A stretch of 64,000 bases of DNA, taken from assembly GCF_964204645.1 (NCBI RefSeq), contig NC_134029.1:3233001-3297000 (forward strand), read 5' to 3'. This document shows positions 1 to 11,930 of the stretch, piece after piece. Source of the DNA: Tubulanus polymorphus (Eukaryota > Nemertea > Palaeonemertea > Tubulaniformes > Tubulanidae). Position numbers and translations under genes: made by a program. Within the stretch, counting starts at the first letter, position 1, and each line of letters opens with the position of its first letter. Below the pieces are notes generated by a model. It did not search any database and was not told where the DNA came from. It saw only the letters and a program-made list of their open reading frames with translations.

Positions 1-126
1 ATGTTCTAGTCGATCTGGTCTCGAAAACGTTTTACCACAGTTTTCGAAGGAACACAGATACACTGACGGCCTCGTTGATTTAATTTCACGGTTAGTTTTA
101 CCAGAAACAACGTCCCCGTCAGCCAT
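1..126 (-). CDS. C2H2 zinc-finger protein, N-terminal part only (possibly TFIIIA-like), cut by window edge
   Basis: Reading leftwards from an ATG at 126, the frame stays open for 42 codons to the window edge. It gives a short N-terminal tail followed by the first half of a classical C2H2 finger: YLCSFENCGKTFSRPDRLEH, with metal-binding cysteines at residues 25 and 30 (C-x4-C) and the finger aromatic and leucine at the expected spacing. The first zinc-binding histidine would be residue 43, outside the window. The C-x4-C spacing and the 'CxFxxCGKxF' start recall TFIIIA and related multi-finger nucleic-acid-binding proteins, but one half-finger cannot fix the family. It is transcribed away from the HJURP-like gene, with start codons 345 bp apart, so the two may share a promoter. 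Confidence 0.7.
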   Translation of the reverse strand, partial: MADGDVVSGKTNREIKSTRPSVYLCSFENCGKTFSRPDRLEH

Positions 127-471
127 GTTTGTAGCTCCACATTCTACACATTTCGCGCAGCTCTGAGAAATCGGTTTCGAATCCCGGTTTAATCCGAAGC
201 TTTCACCCAAAGTTTGAGACTCATATCATAGAATTTGTTATACATTTTATAGAATTAATCCATATTATTTGAAAGATCTCAAATATAGGCATATTACATT
301 TCTATAAATATGGTTTCGATATATTTCTTGAATTGAATTGAATATCGTTCTAAGGAGTTTCTGAAATATCCATGCTGTTTTCAGCACTAAATTTCAAAAT
401 GCGAGCTTTTAGATTTAGTATTTTCCCCTGTGTTTAGTTGATTGGTGTTAGCCGATGATGTTATGTTAATC
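127..471. promoter_or_regulatory. Putative divergent promoter between zinc-finger and HJURP-like genes
   Basis: These 345 bp separate the two start codons of oppositely oriented genes. In the frame of the plus-strand gene a TGA at 439-441 lies just upstream of its ATGs at 463 and 472, so translation does not extend further left. No TATA box is obvious. The shared-promoter role is inferred from the arrangement only. Confidence 0.4.
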
Positions 472-3400
472 ATGGAGGATAAGCTAGAACGAATGTTTAG
501 TGGGTTTGCTGATTCGAAGAGTAAATTTATTTACGCTTATGAATCTATCATTGAAAAGGTAATTCTACTAAAAAACTTAAGTCAAGAATAAGAAGATATT
601 GTTTCAATGTTTGTTTATTATCTTCTCGTCTCATCTAGGCCTAATTAATAATAGCGCGTTCGATTATCTTTTCCTAGTAAGCCTGGATGCGTTCGATTTA
701 TCCATCACTTGATAGTTTGGGCTGCCCCGGGCAAGTTAAAGTGAGCGACTCCCAGAGCAGGTTACTTTAAACTTCCCTGGGTAAGCCCGAACTATCACGT
801 GACGGATAAATCAAACGCGTCCGGGCTATCCCTGGGTATACTAAGAGAAGATAATCGAACGCGCTATAAGACAGTCTACCTGGCCTGGCCCTGGTCCTGG
901 AAGGATCACCGACTCCTTGTCTGATGACTGAGTCTCTCACTCTCAGAGGAGTCTGATGGAATTCTTCCTTAACTCAGATAGACAAAGACATTGTTAAACT
1001 TTTCGGACCTGTTATCGCTTCACTACTGCTTTTAGTATTGTATTGTTCCACAGGCACTTGACATAGACACTATTTTTCTCTTTCCTTTTTTTGGTTCAAT
1101 TATATGGTATAATAACTAAGGACTGCAATTTGACTGGCATGAATTATCAGCTTTATCTCATATTGTCACTTTTTTCTCTGTTTATTTAGTATAATCACGA
1201 GTTTCCAGATTGCGACATCATCGATCCAACAAGCTTGACGATCGTTGAGAATAGGGGTATTTAATTGATTATCATTTCGAGCTTCTTTCCGATTAATGAC
1301 CAAATTGTCATTATATAGCTGAATCATTTTTCTTTCTTTGTGTTTTAGGGCAACTGGCAAAGAGCACATTTAAGCCAGTGAAATTAGGGACATCGATCTT
1401 AGTTAATCCATCCACAAGTAATCTCACTTTTGATCTGAGTAAGTATTTGACGAGGAAAGGGATTAGATTTGAGGAGAGTTACTAAACAGTTTTGATGAAA
1501 TCTTATGATTCTATTGATTAAATTTCAGGTAAACCTGATCATGAAAATGAAAACGATATAACGGTAAATACGACATAAGTTCAATAATGAAATATAAATA
1601 TCCTGGTAATTTTTTTTCACCTAGAAATTAGAAAAGTTACTCAGCAGATCCTTAATCGAACTCATGAAAAAACAGCCTAAAATACTATCATTACCACAAT
1701 ACAAAAGAAAGAAGAGTCCTTAAAGTTTCCTTGAGCTTATTGTTTATTTCAACATTTTGACTATCTTTATTTAAATAGTCACCTTCATTTATACTGATGG
1801 ATGAACTAAAATGACTATTAGGAATGCTTATGCACATACGCTAGTTGAAATGTAAAAAACACTCAAGCTGAAGGAAACATTTTGCTGGACTCATTTTTCT
1901 CTTGTAGTATGGACAGAGACGTGTTTCATCAATATTTTCTTTACATAAAGGTGTCGACGAATATTAGCCATGTGTACAGACGATGGGACACTGTGTTAAA
2001 CAAGGCAGAAATAACTGCTGTTGAAGGTATAATATATTGAGTTGAACTATAAAAAAAATGGGCCCTAGCCAGGGAAATAATTGGGATAGATTTGGAATAG
2101 AACACTAACCGCTGTTTGTGAGTTATCCTAATTATTTCTTAACAATTCAAATTTTCAATAATCTTTTCCCCATTTTCTTTATGTAGATTACAAACCATTC
2201 ATTCATTGAAATTAACTCTCTTTAAAGAATTTCCCTTATTATTTTTTAAGAATTATTTTTGGATCACGAAATGTTGGATGATGAAGGACTCGATTGTGAA
2301 ACGATTACTTCTACGTCATCTGTAGATTACGATACCGAAGAGGAAGTGACCCCTAGTGAGGTGAGACTGAAATCGGGATCCCTACGACTCCTTGATTCCT
2401 TAAAAACTCATTCAAAGTAGAAAATGCTTTTAAAAGTGCTTGAAACTCCTTTAATTTGAACAAAATGTCTATGACTCCTTTAAAACTCTTTCAATTTTGA
2501 GAAATAGGCAGTTAGAAATTTGTATTTACTTTTTAGTTTGCAGTTATTTAGTAGACATTTGCATCAACCGAATTAGAAGGTTATCAAATTAGAACCGAGT
2601 TTAATAATGAAAAGGATACAAATTTGCTAACAAAACCACCGAATCAATTAACGGTACCAAATTTAGGGGGAGTCTTCTGGATTGAGATATGAGAGTAATG
2701 CAGATACTTCCTCGAAATTTGAAATTTTCTCCCACATCTATGAAACTCAGCCATGCTTTTCTCATTTTTATTGGATATCCAGGAAAAACTTCTCGAAGAG
2801 GAATCGTCGTTAGAGGAAATCAATTCGTCTAACGTTGATCGAGATGAAAATGCGATTTCACCGTTGAAACGAGAATTATTTCCAGATGCGGACTCGCGCA
2901 CGCGGGAGTGTAGATCTGAAGCGCGATTGGCGAATGAAACGTATCGTGTCATTAAAAAACCATCCCATGACAGCGGATTGTCGTCGTTAAAGACGAGCAT
3001 TTCATTGAGCTCACTGGCGGAACTCGAACACAACGCCGCGCACGAGAAACGCAACCCACAAACAAACTCAAGTCATCGGCGTCGAGTGAATCTAATTACT
3101 TTAAAGAGAAAATCTCCATCTTCGGGACGCGATAGCCCTGAAAATTCTGATCGTTTGATAGTGAATGAAAACACTGGTCGAGTAGTGACGTTAGGGAATT
3201 TTAACGCGACTGTCAGCAGCGTTTGTGATAAAATACACGACGAAACAGACGGTGAAACACTGTTAGAAAATAACTACCAATCTAAAACTCTGAGTACCTG
3301 TCATCAGTATGATGATGATTACAGCGATGATGATGAAATAACGTTGTTAAAGGATGATGAAGTGACATGCATTAAAGAAGATTTCCGAAGTCCCGACCAA

Positions 3401-5566
3401 CTGAAGTTATATCGAAAATACGAAAACAATAAGAAAGTTTCGCAATGGCTCGATAAGGTTGCGCATTCATGTTTTAGTCAGAACGAATCAGATGCGTTTC
3501 GCATGAATCGGGATGAATCTCAGCATTATCGAGAGACTCGTGACGTGTTGGCGATATCTCCAGATGTTTGGAGGGGAAAGGTACTACTGTCTCGGAGTGA
3601 TCCAACTCAGAAGAACCAAGTTACCGGTATGACTCCAAGTATTCGGTTTAGCAGCGGTATGGATTTTAGGAGAGACCCGGTTGATTCACCAAATAGCGAG
3701 AAAGTAACGCCTCGAAGGGACATGATTATTGGATCTCCGATAACTGGAGTTGTATCTCTGAGGGATGATCTCGAATCTCCAACTATCAAAATGAGTAACC
3801 TGTGCTTAGACTCTCCTGCGCGAAGTAAACATTCGTCAGTTTATCAAAACTCAGTTCAAAATGACGCTCCGATAGATTTGACAAAACGTAATTGCGATAC
3901 GCAGATGATATCATACGGTCAGTGCGGAGCGATTGATTTAACTACAAAACCGTCGATGAATATTGAACTGATTTCTGGTCAACGCGAAACACAACAACTC
4001 GAGGCTTTAGATTTAGTTTGTAAACGGATTCAATGTAAAGATTTTAACAAAGTTCAGGATTCGGTAACTCGGTTCGGACATAATGATATCGTTTCTGGCA
4101 ATCTGAGGGAATCGACTAAAGTCGTATATCCTCCGCGTAAAACTCGGGACTATAACATTGCTCGTCGAAGTACTTCATCTTCGAACGAGCATTCAGTCAA
4201 TCGGTCTCCTGGATGTAAGGAATCAGATAAAGTATTTATGGTCCAGTCTCCAAAGACTGCATTGTCTGCTCATGCGCAATCTCCAAAGAGCTATAGTAGT
4301 AATTATGTGGAGGATTGTTCTCTCAAATTTTCTCATGAAAAGAAAATCCCTGAAGTGACGTCTTCTGTTCAGCAATCTCCTCAAACTGCGAGGAATGACA
4401 AAATTCCTCCTGAAGGTGATAAAACTGAAGTACGCATACCCGTAAAATCTCAGCCATCTAAAGATGTTTTCCGATGCCCTGAAGTGCCACGACCTCGGAT
4501 AAAACCATCAGTACCACTAGTGCATGAAATACCTCATTGCAAACTTACTGAATCTGATCGATGTCATGAAACATGCCGGATAGATTTGAAACCGATGAAC
4601 CTAGCACTTCAGCCTTATGTGAGGCTGACTGATCTAGCTGCGCAGCCTCATGTGAGCCCTACCGATACGCTACCAGTTACTCAGCCTCAAGTGAAACCAG
4701 CACTTGTCAATCAGGTGAGACATTGTGTCCAAGTCCATTGTCAAAAGGAGTCTCCGGTGAGACCTGCTGAGCCAGTTATTCAGCGTCAACTGAGATCTAC
4801 TGTCCCAGTTCGGTGCCAGAAAGAGGCTCAAGTTAAACCTGCTGAACCTATCTCTCAGCCTCATGCAAGATTGGCTGATGCTGAATCAGTTGCTGAGCCT
4901 CAAACGAGATCTGCTGAACCAGTCACTACTTCAGTGAAATCAACATCGCAAGTACGGCGTCTACGGCATCAAAAAGAACCTCGCGCAAGACTTTTTAATT
5001 GTATTCAGCCTTCTCCAGCACGACCTACTGAATTAGTGGAACCTTCGTTTAAAACTCTTGTTTATCCATCGCCATTGGTCACTAGTACTCCGCTGGCTAA
5101 ACTTAAAGATAAACTAGAAGTGTCGGATGATATATCCGAAATCACTCCATGTTACCGTCGGCCTGTTGGTGCGAAGCTGGCGATTAGTGAAAAAAAGTCT
5201 GATCCGAAGTATTTGAAAACTGTTTTACCGATACGCGAAGATGAGTTCAAAGTCCTGTGTGATTCTAGTTCTGATGATGTTAGGAAAGCGAATCCGGTTA
5301 AAAGAAAGTTATCTCATGGAGATTTTGCGGTTTCTAAAAATAAGTGTCGTAAACGCGAATCTGATTTTACTGAAAATAATCAAGACTCATCGTCGCTGCC
5401 ACGGAAAGAATATTTGGGCAAGCGGAAGGCTGCGAGGTCGAGAAAACAAAAAACTTTTGAAAAGGAAAATAGCTCGAATAATTCAAATAGAAATTTGTCT
5501 TCTTGCACTGGTCAAGTTTATTGTAAAAAATTGTTCTGTTTTCGATGTTCTGAGAATCAGCCTTAA
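472..5566 (+). CDS. HJURP-like: Scm3/HJURP-domain protein, candidate CENP-A (CenH3) chaperone, long isoform of about 1,082 aa
   Basis: Proposed coding exons: 472-558, 1190-1256, 1349-1438, 1529-1563, 1951-2026, 2251-2360 and 2783-5566. All have GT-AG borders and compatible phases. Exons 1-3 give an Scm3-type domain: a helix ending in SIIEKYNHEFPD, then DPTSLTIVENRGQL. Known HJURP proteins have 'LIEKYNQPFED ... ATLTYET..G' at this point, and fungal Scm3 has a similar KY...D...(T/G)x(I/L)V...G(H/Q)L block. Such proteins bind CENP-A/H4 and load it at centromeres. The last exon (927 codons) is low-complexity, rich in Ser-Pro, acidic and basic patches, with PIDLTKR, AIDLTTK and ALDLVCK motifs at 3869-4026. 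No HJURP C-terminal repeat was recognised. An in-frame ATG at 463 is an alternative start. The exon 1563-to-1951 join is the least certain: a separate downstream gene starting at ATG 1909 is possible. Confidence 0.65.
654..864. mobile_element. MITE with roughly 100-bp terminal inverted repeats in intron 1 of the HJURP-like gene
   Basis: The left end GCGCGTTCGATTATCTT is repeated inverted at the right end (AAGATAATCGAACGCGC). Imperfect pairing continues for about 100 bp on each side (GCGTTYGATTTATCC, TGATAGTTYGGGCT), nearly to the middle. It is flanked by TA at 652-653 and 865-866, which fits a TA target duplication. It has no coding capacity. Confidence 0.75.
1625..1723 (+). CDS. Alternative terminal exon of the HJURP-like gene (short isoform of about 125 aa)
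   Basis: A good acceptor (pyrimidine tract then CACCTAG) ends at 1624. Joined in phase 0 to the exon ending at 1563, it adds 32 residues: a Leu/Lys-rich helix-like stretch (KLEKLLSRSLIELMKK) and a basic end (YKRKKSP) before TAA at 1721-1723. The product would be little more than the Scm3 domain with a basic tail. No in-frame strong donor leads onward and no AATAAA was seen just downstream, so it may be an alternative last exon, a poison exon, or the true end of a short gene separate from the large exon at 2783. Confidence 0.45.
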   Translation, partial: KLEKLLSRSLIELMKKQPKILSLPQYKRKKSP

Positions 5567-6878
5567 AACCGTAAATGATACTGTTTACTTCAAACCGCTG
5601 TCATTTATCAAAAACTCAAATTGGAAACTAAACTTTCCTGCGTGAAGGGAAGATTTGTCAGTTTAATTGGTCAAAGATGGTTTTCAGATAGAAAAAAACA
5701 GTATTTCGATATGATTCATCATTCGATCAAAACATTCGATTTTAGACTCAATTTCGGACTACAGAGTAAACTTTTTCACAGTGCATGTAACCTTTACCCC
5801 ATTTGACACTTTATTGATACCTTTGCTATTTTTGGGACCACAATCAGTTGCATAACTGTAGCTCACGACATGTTCAATGATTGTGTTTGTATCTATATGT
5901 TCACCAGGGGGTGTTGATTATTGAAATTGATAGTTCAGCATCTTAAACCACTTTTCACCAAGTTAGTAACCTGTCTGTGGTTAGACTGGATATTTTCACA
6001 AACCACAAAAAGGTATAAGGTATAAGCCCAACCAATTAATGAAAATGATGAAGTAACTAACTACATTGTGTTCCCAAGTGGGCATGGTGTCCCTGAACCC
6101 CTAGTTTAATGATTAGATCCTTGGCTTCATTTAAATTACATGAATGATATAATTTTAAAACTCTTATCAGTGGTAATTATGAGCGTTTACGTTATTTTTA
6201 CTGTTATGTACTGGTACATAAATATAAGATTGTATCTTTGTTGTAGCCTTCAGTTATTTATGTAAATGTCTTTAAAAAATGTACTTAGCAATAATTCCTC
6301 GTTTGGTTTTTAATTTTAAGGAGTGTATTTCTATGAATGTATGGATGGAGATGACCCATTGCAATTTTCATTTTCCCCAGTACGTAAGAAAAAGGAGAAT
6401 ATCTTTTTTTTCAATTACATTAAGTCTTGGAGGTAACCACCCGCAAGGAACCCAGTGCCCCTATTTCAACCGTACGGTGTCGCCATCTAAATAGTGAAGA
6501 GGAAGGAGTCTCGTGCCAATGACGTCATTTCATATATTTACATAGGCGGCGAACCGGCCATTTCTAGGATTATTCAATGCGCTCAAAATATAGTTCGTAC
6601 TTTATTACAAATTTTCAATATTTTTCCTCGCCGACAAAACACTGATATTACACCAATATATTGATTATACACTCTGAAATATAAAACAATTAGAATAAAG
6701 TAAATTCGGCTTTTGATAGAATCGTTTTAGACGCGCGAACGAATACAGTTCATCTAAAATTAGCTGTAGATTCCGGAGAGATTCATGTTTTCCATCCAAA
6801 AATAGCTCAATAGGACAAACACTGCTCTACTGGTCAGTAAAAATAGACATAATCTCTCCTCATATTTGTTGTCGTTGT
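5567..6878. other. 3' flank of the HJURP-like gene, AT-rich, no gene recognised
   Basis: Follows the TAA at 5564-5566. No canonical AATAAA is seen close to the stop. Short open frames here lack any recognisable motif and overlap each other. Confidence 0.4.
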
Positions 6879-9800
6879 TTATAATGTGTGTTGTAGTCGT
6901 CGTATTCTAATCGAACGCGCTTGTTTCGTATTTGATCGTTGATTGACATACACGGACTGGCCGAGTTTGAGGAGTGACTGAATCTGGTTGTCATGATTGT
7001 CAGTCAGAGTCAGGCCTGTCTCCGCTTCAACCGGCCTCGGTGCTTGTGATTGCGTTAAATTGACATGAATGAATGAGAATGCGCCATCGTGTACTATATG
7101 CTCAGTGGCGCTTGTCAATTTGAACTCATCAAGTGTCTATAAATAACACGGTAACCGGTGGCGGTGTAATGACGGAGACACTGTTGAAAAGCCAGCTGGG
7201 TGGGCAACAGGCCACAACTCGAAATAGCATCCGTTAGGGGATTCCCCAATTTTGATATATCAATTTTGTTTTGGGATTTATTGTATAAGATGAATACTTA
7301 CAGTTCCTCTGTCGATAAAATGGCTACTCAAGTCAACTACCAAAAAGACATGTAGGCCCCTATAATAAATTGAACTGTGGAAGTGTTTTAAGTTGAAACC
7401 ACGGATCAGGGTATTCCCTGATATTGACATTGCATTTTCTCTTCTAAAATTAAAAACCTTTGGGTCTATAAAATGTGCCCTGTTATATGAATTCCAATAG
7501 GACCTAATCTGTTTTAGATAGGCCTAGCCCTAATTAACCCTCTACTAGTAGCTAAGATTACAAATTTACCGCCCTACTAAAATGAAGGCCTAGGCACTTT
7601 TTCACTTTCAGCCTAACCCCAGTATCTTTTCTAGACAATTGTAATTGATCTTTTGTGCCAGAGCTGTGTTTAAGAAAGAGTTTTATCCAATATATTGAAA
7701 CCACCTGAAGTCTCAACTATAAGTTAGCCTACTCTATGCCTACTGTATAGGTCCGGAATGAAATAATTTTCAAGCTGATGTTGATTTGTTTCAGACGCTC
7801 ATCGATAAATAAATCGCCTTCCTGAACATCTTACTCGATCGTTTATAATACTCCTCGAGAATTTGTGCTGCCGACTACAGATTCTTGGTCACAGTTTATT
7901 TATCAGGTAGGCTTCATTTAAGAAAAAACCATCAAGGACCCAGTTCCACAGTTTACTGCATGAATTAGACTTGGAGTGGAAATATTGAAATATATTAGCT
8001 TTAACAGAACCGTCAAATCAAACCGAGAACTAAAGAACTGAGGCCAGTTCTTCAAATTACACTTAAATGACTGCTTTTTTCAGGTAATTCTCGTTACTGA
8101 AATTTTTTATGTCGAGGTTTTCTTATCTTGGACCTAAACTTAAGCAAAAACCCATCGCAAATTAATGGATCGCGATGATAATGCTGAACTGACCTTCTTA
8201 AATGTCTAGTCGTACCACCCTTGGTCCTCCCCTCCCCCTCCCTCCCCAATAAATGCTTCTGATGCATTTTCAATTAGAAAGGATAATCCACTCCACAAGT
8301 ACTTAATGGGTTTAAAAAGTTTTCCTTCTATCTTGTTTTCATCCCTGCTTCAGTACATCTCGAAAGTATAAATTATTCAGACACGATACAGTTCGAGCCA
8401 CAGTTTACTATAGTATCTACATTTTATTTAGGTATTATTTGATACGCGCAGTGAAAACTCTGCCAAATATATAATAATATTGCTATGTCGACGCGGTGAC
8501 TATGTGTTTGTGTATTTTCATTTGTTGTGGATCATCATCGCCTCGAGGGGGAAACACGTGAATTCTAAATGTCAGTATTTCTGCAGGTTTATTCGCAGTG
8601 GGTGTGTCGATGACTCCGAACAGATCTTCTTTCTTTTCACACTTTTATCTATCTATCACGAAGCTTCCATCTCTACCGATGTCACTACTGAGCCGCTATC
8701 GATTTTACGGGTCACGACCAAAACGAAATCCATTCGAGCCTCGGAGGCATAATTTTCAAACGAACTCAAAAAACTTCACGAAAAACGTCTCAGTAAATTG
8801 GTATAGGTTTTATCGGCGAATATTGAATAATTTTCACCAGTTAGTTCTTGTCCATTAAGACAGTCCTTGGGCACATTCAGCTGTGTGGTTTAAACAGGGG
8901 TTCGTGGACTGTCGATCATTCACCTGTTGATGGCTGGTGCTAATGGCCTCAAGCGTTCGGCCTTTTATGTCCTCATGTTCTTCGTGAAAACCGAAATGAT
9001 GATGACATTATTATTTCACTTTTGATATATGAGAACAGTTAATCGACGAACACTGAGAAGTCTGATGCTCCTATCGATTCGTTCGTTTAAATCAAAGACG
9101 TGTTTTATATCCAAAAACGAGGTAATTCCCATGGGGTCTCTAATTGAACTCCTCTGAACGAAGTCAACAGTTCAACTCGTGGCTCGACGTTTTATTCGTT
9201 GAAAACTTCAAACGCTCGTGAAAACATCTTCAGGGTGCATGTTCTCAATCTTGATCACTTTCTGTTTGTTGAGAATGATATGGTTAAAAGTTGAACCAAT
9301 CTCCTTGCAGGTGCGAATCCAGAGGGGTGTTTCAGGGGTCATGACCCTCCCCCCTGCTCAACTACCAAAATTTTTTTAATCATTTTCTTGAAGGAATGTA
9401 CTCAAGACCAAGCGGGCGACAGTACCACATAACATCTTCCATTTGGCCAAACAATCTGCTGTATAGGCCCCTATCATTAGAGATTTTAGTCGGCAGTTTA
9501 ACATTAACGTTTTCTATGAACCCCCTTCTGGAAAAAACGCTGGATCCGCGTCTGCCTCAATTCTCTCTACATCTCTCTGGTAAAAGCTCGATGATAAAAC
9601 CATCCATTGGTTCTTGGTAGCTTTTCATTTCTTCGTGAACTGTTTGTGTTTTAAACCTGAATTTAGGCATTTTTCCGTGAGTATAGACATGGTCTTGGTA
9701 TAGGCATTCGTTTTTCTATTGTATTATGGGATTTTATCATATATTGCCTTATTTTTCAATAAAATTAAGAGATATCGAAGTAAGATTTCACTTCACCTCG

Positions 9801-11360
9801 GATGAAGCTATAAGTCGTATTCGACTACTCTGTTTTGAAGTCTCGTCTGAGTTGACTGCGCTCACTACATTTGTAAGTATTTTTTCTATACAGCGCATTG
9901 AAGTTCACCAGTGACCCGCGGGTATTATCTGACATCCACGCCCATATCTCAACTCAGTCGATATTGACATCATCGCCCGCGATTTCAAACAAACATTGCA
10001 TAAAAATGTTGTTTATTGTCCGTCAACTTCGATTGCAGTTATAACCAGATCATCGAGAGAGAAACTATTTTTAGGGGAGAAAAGAAGTTTTGAAAATCAG
10101 TGTGTTTTATAAATGATTGAGTCGATAAACTGATGATGATCTAGGATGCAGTTTTATAAACGCACTGATCTATTTTCTTCTTTATGGCTAAATGGAGATT
10201 TCATCTGACACTATCTGGGGAATGTTTCATCTCCCAGTTAATTACCCTAAGATTTAGGCTTCACAGAAGTTTTTTTTGTCAGATTCGAAATGTACTCGAT
10301 ATTGAAATTCTAATCAAAGCGTTAGTTTTAATTATATCTGAAAATTCAAATTATTCTAATTAATGATTGATTTTATTTTTTGATAAAACATTTAAGTCAT
10401 AGTTTTTTTAGCTTGACGCAAAAAATTCCAGACAAGACTTTAAGTTGCCTGAATTGAGTAGTTATTTGTGGTATGACTTCAAACAGTTCCGGTACGATAT
10501 GTTAATATATGTCTTTATAATGCTGCCCACTGAAAAACCGATCTTCCGTCCCATGTATATAGAAATAGCAACAAACGTGACTTTAAAAAAATGCTCATCA
10601 CGTTCGTCGTGACTTGTGGAATAGACTTTTAAAAAAAAGTAAGACATCTGGGCGTGTCCATCATGTAAGTTGAATTACTTCCAAGAATCCTAAGTCTAGA
10701 ATGTTCTGTCCTCATTATGGAAAATCATTTTGATTATAATGTGAGGAAGAAAATGAGCAGAAATAAATTTGTTCAAAGCGTTCAATAAGATTCTGTAAAA
10801 AAAAAGCTTGACAATTAAGGAATACAGTAGACCTAGTAGACACTCATATATCGGAGATAACCGTTTAACTCTGATATTTGTTGAAATATTTTTCTGACGG
10901 TGAATCAGAATTATCTACCATTCGTATTCGCGTTCAATTCGGACACATTTTAACGGTCCAAAAAGCCTTGAGCGAAATCTACCCGGTTACCGATTTGAGA
11001 AAATCTACGAGATAAATTTTTGGACGCGGATGTACTCGTATAGTTTCTCGGTATCGGGGTCCGCTTATAGCCCCGAAAACCTCGCAATGCCGCAAAAAGT
11101 CTATTTTCGACACTTAAATCGAATGACGGAAAGGTGATTTTCTTTTTTCGAACGTTATTTTTCAACTCATGACTGTCGTATCACGGGGCGGAATATGATA
11201 CATTTCATATTGCGAAGTCTATGTCGTCGTCGGGTTTCGACCAATCAAAGCGCGCTACGGTAAGCTTCATCTTAACGGCTTATTTTTCAGCGGTTGATAT
11301 TAATCAATGATAAACTGTCTCACAGATAACAAAATAGTTACTCGACTTTTCTCGCGTCGC
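6879..11360. other. Largely non-coding stretch
   Basis: Only small open frames without recognisable motifs occur. A CTATAAATAA element at 7137-7146 could be a TATA box, but no gene start can be attached to it. A diverged inverted-repeat element lies at about 9311-9552. A 20-bp piece at 7934-7953 matches the end of the foldback element at 11839-11930. Confidence 0.4.
9311..9552. mobile_element. Probable degenerate MITE
   Basis: GTGCGAATCCAG at the left is matched inverted by CTGGATCCGCGTC at the right, with GGGGT/ACCCC-rich subterminal sequence. About 240 bp, non-coding. The end type GCGGATCCAG is common in invertebrate MITEs (general knowledge). Confidence 0.4.
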
Positions 11361-11379
11361 CGAGTGACAGGTTCCACAA

Positions 11380-11477
11380 CACTAGACGTTTTTGGTGTTT
11401 TAAGACGGGCTGGATCCTGCTGGTAAAAACACTGACGACGACCGTATTTCATAGCTTGCGCTTTATTTTGTATTAAG
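11380..11477 (+). other. Candidate non-coding first exon ending at a strong donor
   Basis: The segment ends TATTAAG|GTAAGC at 11477/11478, a good 5' splice site, and has no long open frame. It could be a distal 5' UTR exon of MEF2, whose first coding exon has an acceptor immediately upstream of its ATG region. The start is approximate and the link to MEF2 is inference. Confidence 0.25.
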
Positions 11478-11838
11478 GTAAGCGTTATCGGTTGTGATGA
11501 ATTCTGCCAGGAATCTATCTATAGTGTGTGGCTAGTTACACCTGATATTTGCATACGTCTTTTTTCATACGGTTCATCGTTGGTATTTTAGAATTGATTT
11601 TTTAATCGCGTTTGAAGTTGTATTTGATGTTACTGATGTGAATGTCGCGCTCGCGGGTTGATAACGGATTGCTATCAGTTTACAAAATGTTTTCTATTAG
11701 ATTTCGGTTTTTCGATACAATTTCTCAGTCTTTCGCCGATTATTTAATAGTTTCATTCATGTCCACCAGGGGATTCAGTTTGTCCTGTTAGGGTCGTTTA
11801 AATGAGGTACCAGCTGCACACACCAGATGGCGCAAATA

Positions 11839-11930
11839 CCAGGACCCAGTTCCACAGTTGTGAGTTAAGATTTGACTCAAGAGTTAATCATTGAAAATGA
11901 ACTAATTTTAACTGTCGAACTGGATCCTGG
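11839..11930. mobile_element. Short foldback element of about 92 bp
   Basis: CCAGGACCCAGTTCCACAGT on the left pairs with ACTGTCGAACTGGATCCTGG on the right (a few mismatches). A solo end of the same sequence is at 7934-7953, so this is a dispersed family. Confidence 0.6.

Noticed and set aside
2644-5645. Other frames within the large HJURP-like exon, both strands
   Set aside because: Shadows of the 927-codon exon, which has better composition and splice-phase agreement.
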